A DNA stretch of 32,155 nt from Chloroflexota bacterium. GTDB taxonomy: Bacteria > Chloroflexota > Limnocylindria > Limnocylindrales > CSP1-4. The translations under genes and the position numbers were made by a program. Below the pieces are notes generated by a model. It was not told where the DNA came from. It worked only from the letters and a program-made list of their open reading frames with translations, and did not search any database. This document shows, in pieces, positions 23,558-31,612 of the stretch; position 1 is the first letter of the stretch; each line of letters begins with the position of its first letter. The stretch spans positions 1 through 32,155 of the forward strand of contig JANYJG010000090.1 in the NCBI GenBank assembly GCA_025358515.1. The letters are read 5' to 3'.

Positions 23558-23878
23558 CTAGAGCGGCAGCAGGTAGAGCGCCATCTGCATGGGAGTCCGG
23601 GCCACGAGGCTGTGTTTCACCTCGGGCGCCATGCGTAGCCAGGTTCCCGGCCGGGCGGGATAGGCGTCGCCGCCGACAGTCAGCTCGCCCTCGCCTTCGA
23701 GGATGTGGATAATCGCCGGTCGCGCCGACGTGTGCTCCGAAAGCTGCTCGCCCACGGCGAAGGCGAAGAGCAGGAACTCGACGCCGCCCTCGTCAGAGAG
23801 CGTCTGACTGAGGATGCCTCGAGCCGGGATGGGAGCCTCTGTGGCCAGGTCGGCGAAGAAGGTGTAGGGGGTGGTCAT
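23558..23878 (-). CDS. Small cupin protein upstream of the riboswitch
   Basis: This is a 106-aa single cupin. The first motif (GEQLSEHTSARPAIIHILEGEG) and second motif (RPGTWLRMAPEVKHSLVA) each keep one His (EH and KH), a weak metal site. The family resembles quercetinase-like 'cupin 2' proteins. The ATG has no strong RBS. Its stop lies 10 bp upstream of the Mn2+ riboswitch P1 strand on the same strand, so the exchanger may be reached by read-through from the cupin promoter. A functional link to metal homeostasis is possible but not shown. Confidence 0.85.
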   Translation of the reverse strand: MTTPYTFFADLATEAPIPARGILSQTLSDEGGVEFLLFAFAVGEQLSEHTSARPAIIHILEGEGELTVGGDAYPARPGTWLRMAPEVKHSLVARTPMQMALYLLPL

Positions 23879-24022
23879 GACTCAACCAGGTGGGGGTTAC
23901 AGGTTGAGACTACCTGCCACGGCTGAATTGCGCCCGCAGGCCGGACCGGGCCGCGGAACATTACCTCAGGCGAGTGCCGGCCCTGTCAACAGTCTCGCCC
24001 GTGGACAAGCGCTGACCCGACT

Positions 24023-24220
24023 CTAGGGTCGACCGGCAGGCTTCCGCAAGAATTCCCGCAGCCCGATGACCAAACCGCCCACGACGAGCACGACACCCAC
24101 GAACGCCCACATCGACTGGCCGCTCATGGCACTCCCGGCGACCGCGCCCGTGCCCTGGCCGATCCAGATCACACCCACAAGTAGCAGGACGGCAGCAACA
24201 GCAAGTCTTGACCTGCGCAT
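24023..24220 (-). CDS. Tiny two-helix membrane protein, unknown function
   Basis: This is a 65-aa protein with two hydrophobic helices (LAVAAVLLLVGVIWIGQG and MWAFVGVVLVVGGLVIGL), a short loop and a basic C-terminus (REFLRKPAGRP). GGAGG 8 nt upstream of ATG 24220 identifies the start, 20 codons inside the ORF-track version. It lies back-to-back with the molybdoenzyme gene. The 144-bp gap downstream, toward the cupin, holds no gene. Function is unknown. Confidence 0.78.
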   Translation of the reverse strand: MRRSRLAVAAVLLLVGVIWIGQGTGAVAGSAMSGQSMWAFVGVVLVVGGLVIGLREFLRKPAGRP

Positions 24221-24418
24221 GACAGGTACCTCCGTGATCGATTGCGACCGCACCTGGGTCACCCTGTCGATCTCGTTCATCAGGATAACTTCTCAGGTCC
24301 GATAGACCGAGCCTCGCTTCCCGTCTGTTGCACCGGCTGTTGCAGCGAAACCTTTTTGTGGGAGACTGCGAGAAGCATTCGATCGCCTCACCGCCCTCGA
24401 GTTGGAAGATCCCCGTTC

Positions 24419-26041
24419 GTGAAGCCAATCGACGCTCGCGCAGATACAGCTCAGGAGCCCACCGTCCTGCGTTCGGCGGTCGCCGGAGCCGTAGCCGGAG
24501 CCGTGGGCATCGCCGCCAGTGAGCTGGTGGCCGGAATCGTTCCGGGAGCCCCGTCGCTTGTCGTCGCGGTCGGGAGCTTCATCATCGCGAAGCAGCCGCC
24601 GGGCGCGAAGGACTTGGTCGCCTCGACGTTCGGCACCAACGACAAGCTCGCCTTGAACATTGCGGTAGTCGTGGTGGCCCTCCTCGTGGCCACGGCCGCC
24701 GGCCTCTTGGGCCGCCGCAGCTTTGGCAACGCGTCGCGACTCTTCGCCGCGTTCGGCCTCGTGGCTTTTGTTGCGGCGGCTCTGCAGCCCCTGAATTCAC
24801 CCGTGCTTGCCGCTGTGAACGCCGTGGTCGCTACGGCGGCGAGCCTTGCGGCGCTCCGGATTCTCCTTGCCGACGCCGGGTTCCTGGAGCCTGTGCGCCT
24901 CGGCTGGATCGGGCTGGGTGAGGACGGTCCAGTGGCTCCATGGCCCGAGACGCCGACCGACCCGCTGCCGTACCAGAGCCGCCGGCGCTTCCTGATTCGA
25001 GCATCGGGTTTCCTTGTCGGCGCCCTGGCCATGGGGACCCTGGGCCGACTGCTCATATCCCGAGGCCACCCTTCGGGCATCCCCGTCTCGGCAAGCCTGC
25101 CCGCGCCGGCGGCATCGGTGTCGCCCCTGGCCGCCGAAGAGTCGTTGACCGCTCCCGGGATCACTCCGATCGTGATCCCCAATGACCGCTTTTACCAGAT
25201 CGACACGGAACTGCTTGTGCCGCAGGTGGACGCCTCTACATGGCAGCTCCGCGTGACAGGCATGGTTGACCACCCCTTGACGTTCACCTACGCCGAGTTG
25301 CTTGCGCTGCCACTCTTCGAGCAATACGTGACTCTGGCGTGCGTGAGCAACACCGTCGGCGGCGGCTTAGTTGGCAACACGCTGTGGACCGGCGCCCATC
25401 TTAAGCAGGTTCTGGCCCAGGCGGGCGTGAAGTCGGGGGCCACCCAGATCGTCGGGCGCTCGGTCGACGGGTTCACGGTCGGCTTTCCCACAGCCTGGGC
25501 CCTGGATCCCGCCAGGGACCCGATGATCGCGGTAGGCATGAACCGTCTGCCGTTGCCCACGGAGCACGGGTACCCCGCACGACTCATCGTGCCCGGCCTC
25601 TACGGCTACGTGTCGGCCACCAAGTGGCTGTCCGAGATCGAGTTGACTACCCGCGAGGCTTTCGACGCGTACTGGGTTGCCTTGGGCTGGGCGAAGGATG
25701 GCCCGATCCTGACGGAGTCTCGCATCGATCATCCCTCGAACAGCGCCCACCTGGCTGCCGGACCGGTCGACATCGACGGGCTCGCCTGGGCACCGGACCG
25801 AGGCGTCGGGAAAGTCGAGGTCCGCATAGATAACGGGCCGTGGCAGACTGCCCTGCTCAGCCGCGCTATCTCCAAGGCGACGTGGGTGCAGTGGATGTTG
25901 CGCTGGGAGGCGACGCCGGGCACGCATACCATCGAGGTTCGCGCGACGGATGGGACGGGCAACGTGCAGACGGCGACACGGGGCGGTCCCTTACCGGCGG
26001 GGGCCACGGGATACGATCAGGTGAGCGTCTCGGTGACCTGA
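24419..26041 (+). CDS. Membrane-anchored sulfite-oxidase-family molybdopterin oxidoreductase
   Basis: Residues 20-150 hold about four membrane helices (GAVAGAVGIAASELVAG, ALNIAVVVVALLVATAAGLL, AAFGLVAFVAAAL). A twin-arginine-like SRRRFLIRASGFLVGALAMG then carries the chain outward. The molybdopterin domain follows, with the Mo-ligand cysteine in LACVSNTVGGG and GLYGYVSATKWLSEIEL. A C-terminal Mo-cofactor dimerisation (Ig-like) domain ends it (GKVEVRIDNGPWQTALL, VQWMLRWEATPGTHTIEVRA). I chose the GTG at 24419 with GGAAGA about 10 nt upstream; the ORF-track extension of 59 residues is cysteine-rich and unlike the family. It probably acts on the outer face of the membrane; the substrate is unknown. 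Confidence 0.87.
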   Translation: MKPIDARADTAQEPTVLRSAVAGAVAGAVGIAASELVAGIVPGAPSLVVAVGSFIIAKQPPGAKDLVASTFGTNDKLALNIAVVVVALLVATAAGLLGRRSFGNASRLFAAFGLVAFVAAALQPLNSPVLAAVNAVVATAASLAALRILLADAGFLEPVRLGWIGLGEDGPVAPWPETPTDPLPYQSRRRFLIRASGFLVGALAMGTLGRLLISRGHPSGIPVSASLPAPAASVSPLAAEESLTAPGITPIVIPNDRFYQIDTELLVPQVDASTWQLRVTGMVDHPLTFTYAELLALPLFEQYVTLACVSNTVGGGLVGNTLWTGAHLKQVLAQAGVKSGATQIVGRSVDGFTVGFPTAWALDPARDPMIAVGMNRLPLPTEHGYPARLIVPGLYGYVSATKWLSEIELTTREAFDAYWVALGWAKDGPILTESRIDHPSNSAHLAAGPVDIDGLAWAPDRGVGKVEVRIDNGPWQTALLSRAISKATWVQWMLRWEATPGTHTIEVRATDGTGNVQTATRGGPLPAGATGYDQVSVSVT

Positions 26042-26078
26042 GGTGCAAAGAGCGCAGCCGCGGACGGCTGCCAGAGAG

Positions 26079-26154
26079 TGGTGCGCCCGACAAGATTCGA
26101 ACTTGCGACCTTCGGCTTCGGAGGCCGACGCTCTATCCGCTGAGCTACAGGCGC
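26079..26154 (-). tRNA. tRNA-Arg(CCG)
   Basis: The minus strand folds as a complete cloverleaf. The acceptor is GCGCCTG/CGGGCGC (one U-G), then TA and the D-arm GCTC...GAGC. The anticodon arm is TCGGC-CTCCGAA-GCCGA (anticodon CCG, + strand 26119-26121). The T-arm is GCAAG-TTCGAAT-CTTGT, with discriminator A and an encoded CCA (26081-26079). It reads CGG codons. It converges on the molybdoenzyme gene, 37 bp away. No duplicated 3' tRNA end was seen, so there is no sign of an integrated island here. Confidence 0.95.
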
Positions 26155-26233
26155 GCGACGCCGCGGGCTGGATCGGTTCGATCGACCGCGGGACGCAAGG
26201 ATAGCAGCGGATGCGGCCACAGGCGGTGGCGCA

Positions 26234-26397
26234 TCTCGTTGGTCTGTGAATCTGTCAGTGCCAACTGTTCAGTGACTTTGTCAGTCTCCAGCTATGGAGA
26301 CCATCACGATGTCCGTCACCGAACAGCGGAGAGCATTGGTTATGACCCGAGTCGTTGGGAGCGATCTCTCGCCTGGTGATGCCGCTGAACGTCGACA
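26234..26397 (+). mobile_element. Internally deleted insertion sequence (ISNCY/IS1202-like), 164 bp
   Basis: The right terminus ends in CTGAACGTCGACA, the exact complement of TGTCGACGTTCAG at 32026. The left terminus (TCTCGTTGGTCTGTGAATCTGTCAG, given in parts) matches the 25 bp beginning at 32026 at about 18 positions. Subterminal AGTGA-NNN-TGTCAG repeats (to 26284) are shared. The interior keeps only the start of a transposase gene, fused directly to the 3' terminus. A 15-bp direct repeat flanks the element. This is a MITE-like derivative. The family name rests on the transposase fragments and TGT ends. Confidence 0.75.
26294..26390 (+). pseudogene. Transposase N-terminal fragment
   Basis: The reading frame from ATG 26294 gives METITMSVTEQRRALVMTRV and then LSPGDAAE. 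This is the N-terminal helix-turn-helix start of ISNCY/IS1202-type transposases. After Ala-Glu the frame runs into the 3' inverted repeat, so the DNA-binding fold and the whole catalytic core are missing. It lies 60 bp inside the left terminus, where the start of a complete copy would be. Confidence 0.65.
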
Positions 26398-26412
26398 CAC
26401 AGGCGGTGGCGC

Positions 26413-26864
26413 CCAGACCGAACGGCGGCCCCACTGCTCCGGAACAGCCACAACCGTCGTTGGCGGCTTTCGGCTTCCGACCCAGAATCCGAAGCGGCTC
26501 CCGAAGGAGCCGCTTCGTTGCTGTCCCGGTGAAGGGTCGACCCGCCGAAGCGGACCGTCTTCTGCCACGCTACAAAGGCATCTATCACGTCGGCTGCACC
26601 GACTACCCTAACCCGACCTACCCATGACCTTGCAACTGGGGCAGCAGGCTGACTGGCAGCTTCTAAAGTCTACAGCCCTTTCTGCCTTAGTTACAGGGGT
26701 TTTGGCGGGCTGCTGGGTTAAAATCCCGCAACCTTGTGGGCGATTCGGCCGGGTATCGTTGCGAGGGTCGCAACACTGAGGAAAACATCCGACTTAGCCT
26801 CGATTTTTGGGGCTCGGCCGGTGGCTTGGTCCGCCGACTCGTCCAGCTGCCTTGGCCGCCCGAA
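26413..26864. other. 452-bp region without a gene; contains a 12-bp perfect hairpin
   Basis: The short ORFs here have no protein-like features. The strongest structure is CGAAGCGGCTCC-CGAA-GGAGCCGCTTCG at 26490-26517, a perfect 12-bp stem with a tetraloop but no T-tract. A weaker GCGGG...CCCGC pair lies around 26717-26741. The region is downstream of the cyclophilin operon (minus) and of the IS remnant (plus), so the hairpin could be a bidirectional terminator or a structured RNA. Confidence 0.6.
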
Positions 26865-27356
26865 TCAGTCGGCGATCTTGACCGAGATCATTGCTACCGG
26901 TTCGACCGGGCGGTCGCTGCTGTCGCGTTTGACCTTGGCGATGGCATCGACCACGTCCATGCCGCTGGTGACGTGCCCGAACAGGGTGTACTTCTTGGGC
27001 AGCTTGCCGCCTGAGAGATCCTCGATGCAGATGAAGAACTGGCTGCCATTCGTGTTCGAGCCGGCGTTGGCCATGGCCACCGCGCCTCGGATGTAGTCGC
27101 CTTCGAACGGCTCGTCGGCGAATTTGTAGCCCGGCCCACCAGTGCCCAGGCGCCCCTTGTCGAGCTTGTCTACGTGGCCGTACTCACCGTCACCGCCCTG
27201 GACGACAAAGCCCGGCACGATCCGGTGGAAAACCACGCCGTCGTAGTAGCCCTTGCCGGCCAGTTCGATGAAGTTGGCGGCGGCCTTGGGAGCGCCTGCG
27301 GTGTGAACTTCGAATTCGATGACGCCCTTATCGGTCTCGATTGTCGCTGTGGTCAT
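26865..27356 (-). CDS. Cytosolic cyclophilin-type peptidyl-prolyl isomerase
   Basis: This is a 163-aa cyclophilin that speeds cis-trans isomerisation of prolyl bonds. Catalytic Arg lies in VVFHRIVPGFVVQGGD. GAVAMANAGSNTNGSQFFI carries the Gln/Phe active-site residues, and TLFGHVTSGMDVVDAI closes the fold. There is no signal peptide. The ATG at 27356 has GAGGAGA about 7 nt upstream, just after the stop of the lipoprotein cyclophilin gene; the longer ORF-track start runs back into that gene. It is the last gene of the ltaE operon and a paralogue of its neighbour. Confidence 0.94.
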   Translation of the reverse strand: MTTATIETDKGVIEFEVHTAGAPKAAANFIELAGKGYYDGVVFHRIVPGFVVQGGDGEYGHVDKLDKGRLGTGGPGYKFADEPFEGDYIRGAVAMANAGSNTNGSQFFICIEDLSGGKLPKKYTLFGHVTSGMDVVDAIAKVKRDSSDRPVEPVAMISVKIAD

Positions 27357-27366
27357 CGCTGTCTCC

Positions 27367-28101
27367 TCAGGGGGTGACGACGTTGGTGCTGGTGATGACA
27401 GCAGGCTCGAGAGCCATGGTGCCGCTATCCCCGCCGGTTGGGATGAGGCCGATGCGATCCACCACGTCCATCCCGCTCGTAACAGTGCCGAAGATCGAGT
27501 ACGTCTTCGGGTACGTCGAGAAAGTCTTCTCATTGAGAATGATGAAGAACTGGGAGCTGCCGGTGTCCGCCGCGCCTTTGTTGGCCATGGCGAGGGTGCC
27601 GCGTTTGTAAGTGCTCTTGACGGCGTCGTCTTTGGTCGACCAGGTGGGTCCGCCCGTGCCCATGAGGCTGGGCGTCAGGTTGGGCAGACGACCATAGGTG
27701 CCATCTCCGCTCTGGATGACGGCGCCGGTGATGATGCGGTGAAAGAGGACATTGTTGTAGTAGCCACAGCGCGCCAAAGCGACGAAGGCGCCGGCGGCGT
27801 TCGCGCCGAGAGAGCCGTCGACCTTGATAACGATGTTGCCGAAGTTGGTGGTCATGGTGACCGTGGCCGTGCCCGACAACGGGGCTGGGGCGGCCGTCGG
27901 GCAGGTGTCGTTTGGCGACGGCGACATGGTGGGTCCGAGGGTATAGGGCGGTGCGGTCGGGGCCCAGGTGGGCGCACCCGGTGTTGGGGCGGACGAGGAA
28001 ACTGGAGAGGCGCCCGATGTCCCGCACCCGACGACGAGCAGGGCGACGCAGCCCAATGCCGCAAGACGGCGAGCTGACGACGGCAGCGAAGCGAGGATCA
28101 T
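27367..28101 (-). CDS. Lipoprotein cyclophilin-type peptidyl-prolyl isomerase
   Basis: This is a 244-aa exported cyclophilin. The signal ends in a lipobox, LLVVGC (Cys at about residue 26). A Ser/Pro/Thr-rich tether of about 50 residues follows, then the isomerase domain: VLFHRIITGAVIQSGDGTYG (catalytic Arg), GTLAMANKGAADTGSSQFFI and SIFGTVTSGMDVVD. It is likely lipid-anchored outside the membrane, acting on exported proteins. ATG 28101 overlaps the TGA of the HisA-like gene (ATGA); the ORF-track start at 28380 is inside that gene. It is a probable duplication of the next gene with an added export signal. Confidence 0.93.
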   Translation of the reverse strand: MILASLPSSARRLAALGCVALLVVGCGTSGASPVSSSAPTPGAPTWAPTAPPYTLGPTMSPSPNDTCPTAAPAPLSGTATVTMTTNFGNIVIKVDGSLGANAAGAFVALARCGYYNNVLFHRIITGAVIQSGDGTYGRLPNLTPSLMGTGGPTWSTKDDAVKSTYKRGTLAMANKGAADTGSSQFFIILNEKTFSTYPKTYSIFGTVTSGMDVVDRIGLIPTGGDSGTMALEPAVITSTNVVTP

Positions 28102-28799
28102 GCGGCGGCCTCCAAGGCTTTGGCGAAGTCTACGGCTCCGGATAGGAGCGGTTCTCCGAGGATGATGCCTGCGATTCCTGAGTCCCGCAGGCCTTTTATG
28201 GCTTCCAGATCGACAGATCCGCCCGCAACGAACATTTCGGCGCGGACCGTCCGCGCCAATTCGGCGAGGAACGACAGGTCCGGACGCACGCCTCCGTGAG
28301 CCAGAACGAACCGACGGACCCCGAGGTCCACCAGTTCGCCGGTAAGCTCCACCAGGCTCGGCGGCGTGGGTCGGTGCCAAGGATACGCGGCCACGCGCTC
28401 CTGGCGCGGGTCAAGTCCGACAGCAAGCCAGCCTTCGGCCACCGCCAGACATTCGCGCAGCAATTCCGGACGATCGGCGATAGACATGGATAGAACGACG
28501 CGCGTCGCCCCGGCGGCGAAGGCGAGCCTGATGTTGTCCGCTCCCTCCATGCCCCCGGCGATCTGAAGCGGCACGGCGACTCGTCCCGCCGTGCGCCCTA
28601 TCGCCTCGAGATTGGCCGGCTTTCCGGCGCGTGCTCCGTCCAAGTCCACGAGATGAATCAGAGTTGCGCCCTGAGCCACGAACTGCTCCGCGATCCGTTC
28701 CGGGCGGTCCGTTGGCGCGCCGACGCCGGCGGCGACGCCCGGCCAGAAAACCACGCGTGAGCGGCCGTTCAGGATGTCGATGGACGGTACGACCAGCAC
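28098..28799 (-). CDS. Divergent HisA/HisF-like TIM-barrel protein
   Basis: This is a 233-aa (beta-alpha)8 barrel in the HisA (ProFAR isomerase)/PriA family. Kept features are the N-terminal Asp (VPSIDILNGR), HLVDLDGARAG, the second Asp (AVGLDPRQ), the conserved Trp (YPWHRP) and the last phosphate-binding half (FVAGGSVDLEAI, GIAGIILGEPL). The catalytic/phosphate loop normally reading TD-S-RDG is LAHGGVRPD, and the GT of strand 4 is altered (LSMSIA). It may therefore not be the histidine enzyme. No other his genes are nearby. The GTG start has AAGGG 6 nt upstream. It sits between DUF885 and the cyclophilins. Confidence 0.82.
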   Translation of the reverse strand: MLVVPSIDILNGRSRVVFWPGVAAGVGAPTDRPERIAEQFVAQGATLIHLVDLDGARAGKPANLEAIGRTAGRVAVPLQIAGGMEGADNIRLAFAAGATRVVLSMSIADRPELLRECLAVAEGWLAVGLDPRQERVAAYPWHRPTPPSLVELTGELVDLGVRRFVLAHGGVRPDLSFLAELARTVRAEMFVAGGSVDLEAIKGLRDSGIAGIILGEPLLSGAVDFAKALEAAA

Positions 28800-28807
28800 G
28801 GTGACCC

Positions 28808-30487
28808 TTAGTTGCCCTTCGCCGCTTCGGCCGCCAGCAGCCGGCGATGGAAGCTGATCGGCAGCGAGCCGTTTCGCATGAGGGTGTCGTGGAAGTCCTT
28901 CAGGCTGAAGCGATCGCCAAGGCGGCGCTGCTCATCGGCCCGGAGCTGGAGCAGCAGTACCTTGCCCAGGAGGTAGCTGAGCTGGTAAGTCGGCGTGTAG
29001 GTGTAGCGGAAGACCTCGGCCTGGGCGTTGGCGTGCTCGAAACCGGTGTGCTCAATAAGGAAGGCGGTGGCCTCGTCCACGGTTACCTCGCCGCGGTGCA
29101 TGCGCACGTCCAGGATGATCCGGCAAGCTCGCCAGATCGCGTCGGTATGCATCGCCAGCAGGAACTCGGGCCCGGCGTCGAAGCCTTGCTCGCGCATCAT
29201 TTGCTCGCTGTACATGCCCCAGCCTTCGACGAACTCGGGCGCGTCGACCAGCAGGCGAACGAGCGACGGGTGGCGCGTCGCCGCGGATAGCTGGAGATGA
29301 TGGCCCGGGTACGCTTCGTGGACGCTGGTGTTGCTGATCGAAGCGTAGTTGTGCTCGCGCATCGCGTTTGGATCGTCTCCGACGGACGGAGTGACGATGT
29401 ATATGCCGGCCGGGTGCTTGTCGAACTTGGGCGGCTCAAAGTACGCGGCGAAGGGGATGACCGTGCGCAGGTATTCCGGGGTGGCAATCACCGAGATCTG
29501 CTCGCCCGGAGGCATGGTCACGATGTCGTGCTCGATGATGTGGGCCCGCGCCCGGTTCATCGCGTCCTTGTAGGCCTCGAGCGCGACCTCGAACGTAGCC
29601 GGGTGGTTCGACTTGACTCGGTCGACCACGGTTGCCTCGTCCACGCCGGGATCGATCCGGCGGGCGTCCTCCACGCGAGCGGCCTTGTTGAGGGCCAGTT
29701 GCTCGTGGCCGATCTCCAGGATCTGCGCGGCGTCAAGCCCGTCGAAGGCTCGCAGACCAACGAGGCGATCGTAATTCTCCGAGCCCAGGGCCCAGGGCTC
29801 GACGGTCTTGCCCATGCCGGCCTTGAGGGTTTCGATGTAGGCGGTAATCGATGCCGTGGCAGTCTCCACTGCCTTGCCCAACCGAGTCTGTGCGCGACCG
29901 TCCAGGACTCCGAGACCGGCGGCTTTGATTTCGTTCAACAGGAACGGCATCTGCTCGCCCGATTCGATCTCGAGCTTCTGCCACAGCTCGACCTGGGGCG
30001 CGGTGGCGCGGCTGCGATGCTGCTCCAGCGCGGCCGGGATGGCCTCCATGCGCGACGTAAGCGACGCGAGCCGGTCCGCCAGGGGGGCGTAATCGCGCGC
30101 GAAAATGCTGAACAGAGCGTCCCCGACCTGGTCCATGGCCGTGGACCGGCGCTCCCAGACTCGATGCACCTCAGTGTCAAAGAGGACGCGGCGGACGTTG
30201 TGGAGAGCCAGCTCGCGTTCCATGCGGACGCTCTCGGACAGCCCGGCGGGATCCAGTGCCTGAAGCTCCTGCTCCTCGCGGTGCCAGTCCGCGATCTCCT
30301 GCTCGACGGCATCTCGCGTGGCGTCGTCCAGCCGGTCATCGGCGTCGTGGATGCCGATATAGGTGGCGAGAATCGGGTGCTGCTCGACGAGGCTGCGGAA
30401 GTGGCTCTCGACAATTCCCCAGAACTGGTCGTCGAGGGGGCCGGCGGGGGCTTTGGAGACGGGTCGCGGGAGGAGGAACTCTGCCAT
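28808..30487 (-). CDS. DUF885-family putative zinc metallopeptidase
   Basis: This is a 559-aa DUF885 protein, a family of gluzincin-like metallopeptidases. The metal motif HEAYPGHHLQ (about residues 380-390) provides HExxxGHH-type ligands. A downstream EGWGMYSEQMM supplies the further Glu, and PTYQLSYLLGK is the family's C-terminal signature. The N-terminal half is helical. It lacks a signal peptide, unlike many relatives, so it is probably cytosolic. The ATG directly follows the ltaE TAG, with AGGAG overlapping that stop, so translation is coupled. The peptide substrate is unknown. Confidence 0.9.
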   Translation of the reverse strand: MAEFLLPRPVSKAPAGPLDDQFWGIVESHFRSLVEQHPILATYIGIHDADDRLDDATRDAVEQEIADWHREEQELQALDPAGLSESVRMERELALHNVRRVLFDTEVHRVWERRSTAMDQVGDALFSIFARDYAPLADRLASLTSRMEAIPAALEQHRSRATAPQVELWQKLEIESGEQMPFLLNEIKAAGLGVLDGRAQTRLGKAVETATASITAYIETLKAGMGKTVEPWALGSENYDRLVGLRAFDGLDAAQILEIGHEQLALNKAARVEDARRIDPGVDEATVVDRVKSNHPATFEVALEAYKDAMNRARAHIIEHDIVTMPPGEQISVIATPEYLRTVIPFAAYFEPPKFDKHPAGIYIVTPSVGDDPNAMREHNYASISNTSVHEAYPGHHLQLSAATRHPSLVRLLVDAPEFVEGWGMYSEQMMREQGFDAGPEFLLAMHTDAIWRACRIILDVRMHRGEVTVDEATAFLIEHTGFEHANAQAEVFRYTYTPTYQLSYLLGKVLLLQLRADEQRRLGDRFSLKDFHDTLMRNGSLPISFHRRLLAAEAAKGN

Positions 30488-31612
30488 CTATCGCTCCTGG
30501 TGTGTGGTTGCAGGGTCGGCGGCAGCCGATGCCGGTGTTTCGCGGAGTGCGGCCGAGCAGGCCGAAAGGACGGTCTCAATGTCTTGTGCGGTGACGCCGT
30601 AGTGGGTCACGGCTCTCACCGTGCCATGGGGATAATCCACCATCAGGATGCCGCGGGAGCTGAGGGCGTCGAGGAATGCGGCTCGGTCGCGTCGAACCTT
30701 GAAGATCACGAAGTTCGTGACTGCGCGACTCGGGTCCAGCCGGCCGGGCGTGGGCTGCAGCAGGCCACCGGGGGACTCGATGCCGTCCATCTCGGCCAAT
30801 CCCTCGGCCAGTCGGCGGGCGTTGGCGTGATCCTCTGCCAGCCGCTTGACGGTGCCGTTCGGGCCGTCACTGAGCGCCACAAGGCCGGCCGCGGCCAGCA
30901 CGCCGACCTGGCGCATTCCGCCGCCGACGAGCTTGCGACCGCGCCGCGCTTTGGCGATGTACTCGCGCGAGCCGACGAGGACCGAGCCGATGGGGCAGGC
31001 GAGGCCCTTCGAGAGGCAGAACGTGACCGAGTCCGCCGGCGCCGCCAGCTCTGCCGGTGCGACCCCGAGGGCCACGACGGCATTGAAGAAGCGTGCGCCG
31101 TCGATGTGGAGTGGGACGCCGCGCTCGTGGGCTATGGCGGCGATGGTGCGGGTGTACTGGACCGAAAGCGGGCGGGCCATGACGGCGGCGTAAGTGTTCT
31201 CCAGGATCACGAGCCCGGTGATCGGTTCGTGCACGTCCGTTGGATCGCGGAACGCCTCACGAAGCTGCTCGAGGTCCCAGGTGCCGTCCGGGTTCTCGCG
31301 CATCTGGCGGACGGACGTGCCCACGATCACGGCATGGCCGGCCTGCTCGTAGGTGACGACGTGGGTGCTGGCCCCGGCGATGCTCTCCTGGCCGCGCGCC
31401 AGATGGGCCAGCTGGGCCACGAGGTTGCCCATGGTGCCGCTGGCCAGGAAGACGGCCGCCTCCTTGCCGAGCAGTTGCGCCGCGCGTTCCTCCAAGGCGT
31501 TGACCGTGGGGTCATCGCCGAATACGTCGTCCCCCAGCTCGGCGTGATGCATGGCCTCGCGCATGGCCGGCGTCGGGTGGGTAACGGTGTCGCTGCGAAG
31601 GTCGACTGTCAT
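30488..31612 (-). CDS. ltaE: Low-specificity L-threonine aldolase
   Basis: This is a PLP-dependent fold-type I enzyme that splits L-threonine/allo-threonine to glycine and acetaldehyde. The N-terminus VDLRSDTVTHPTPAMREAM is diagnostic. GDDVFGDDPTVNALE, FLASGTMGNLVAQLAH (PLP phosphate) and HIDGARFFNA follow, with the Schiff-base lysine in TFCLSKGLACPIGS. Length (374 aa) is normal to slightly long, with an Ala/Pro-rich C-terminal tail. The ATG has no Shine-Dalgarno; TATACT lies 7 nt upstream, suggesting a leaderless message. It is the first gene of the operon ltaE-DUF885-HisA-like-PPIase-PPIase. Confidence 0.95.
   Translation of the reverse strand: MTVDLRSDTVTHPTPAMREAMHHAELGDDVFGDDPTVNALEERAAQLLGKEAAVFLASGTMGNLVAQLAHLARGQESIAGASTHVVTYEQAGHAVIVGTSVRQMRENPDGTWDLEQLREAFRDPTDVHEPITGLVILENTYAAVMARPLSVQYTRTIAAIAHERGVPLHIDGARFFNAVVALGVAPAELAAPADSVTFCLSKGLACPIGSVLVGSREYIAKARRGRKLVGGGMRQVGVLAAAGLVALSDGPNGTVKRLAEDHANARRLAEGLAEMDGIESPGGLLQPTPGRLDPSRAVTNFVIFKVRRDRAAFLDALSSRGILMVDYPHGTVRAVTHYGVTAQDIETVLSACSAALRETPASAAADPATTHQER

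Larger units (their letters stand above)
26218..26412. repeat. 15-bp direct repeat flanking the IS remnant
   Basis: CACAGGCGGTGGCGC occurs exactly at 26218-26232 and 26398-26412, on either side of the 164-bp element, which looks like a target-site duplication. Confidence 0.8.

Noticed and set aside
23704-23712. Perfect TGTGGATAA DnaA box
   Set aside because: Single, inside the cupin reading frame and about the number expected by chance; no companions.
26079-26412. tRNA-Arg as attachment site of an integrated island
   Set aside because: No integrase and no second copy of the tRNA 3' end seen in the window; the adjacent IS is flanked by its own direct repeat.
26722-26741. tRNA T-arm-like GGGTTAAAATCCC
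   Set aside because: No acceptor, D-arm or anticodon arm nearby; lacks the TTCGA core.
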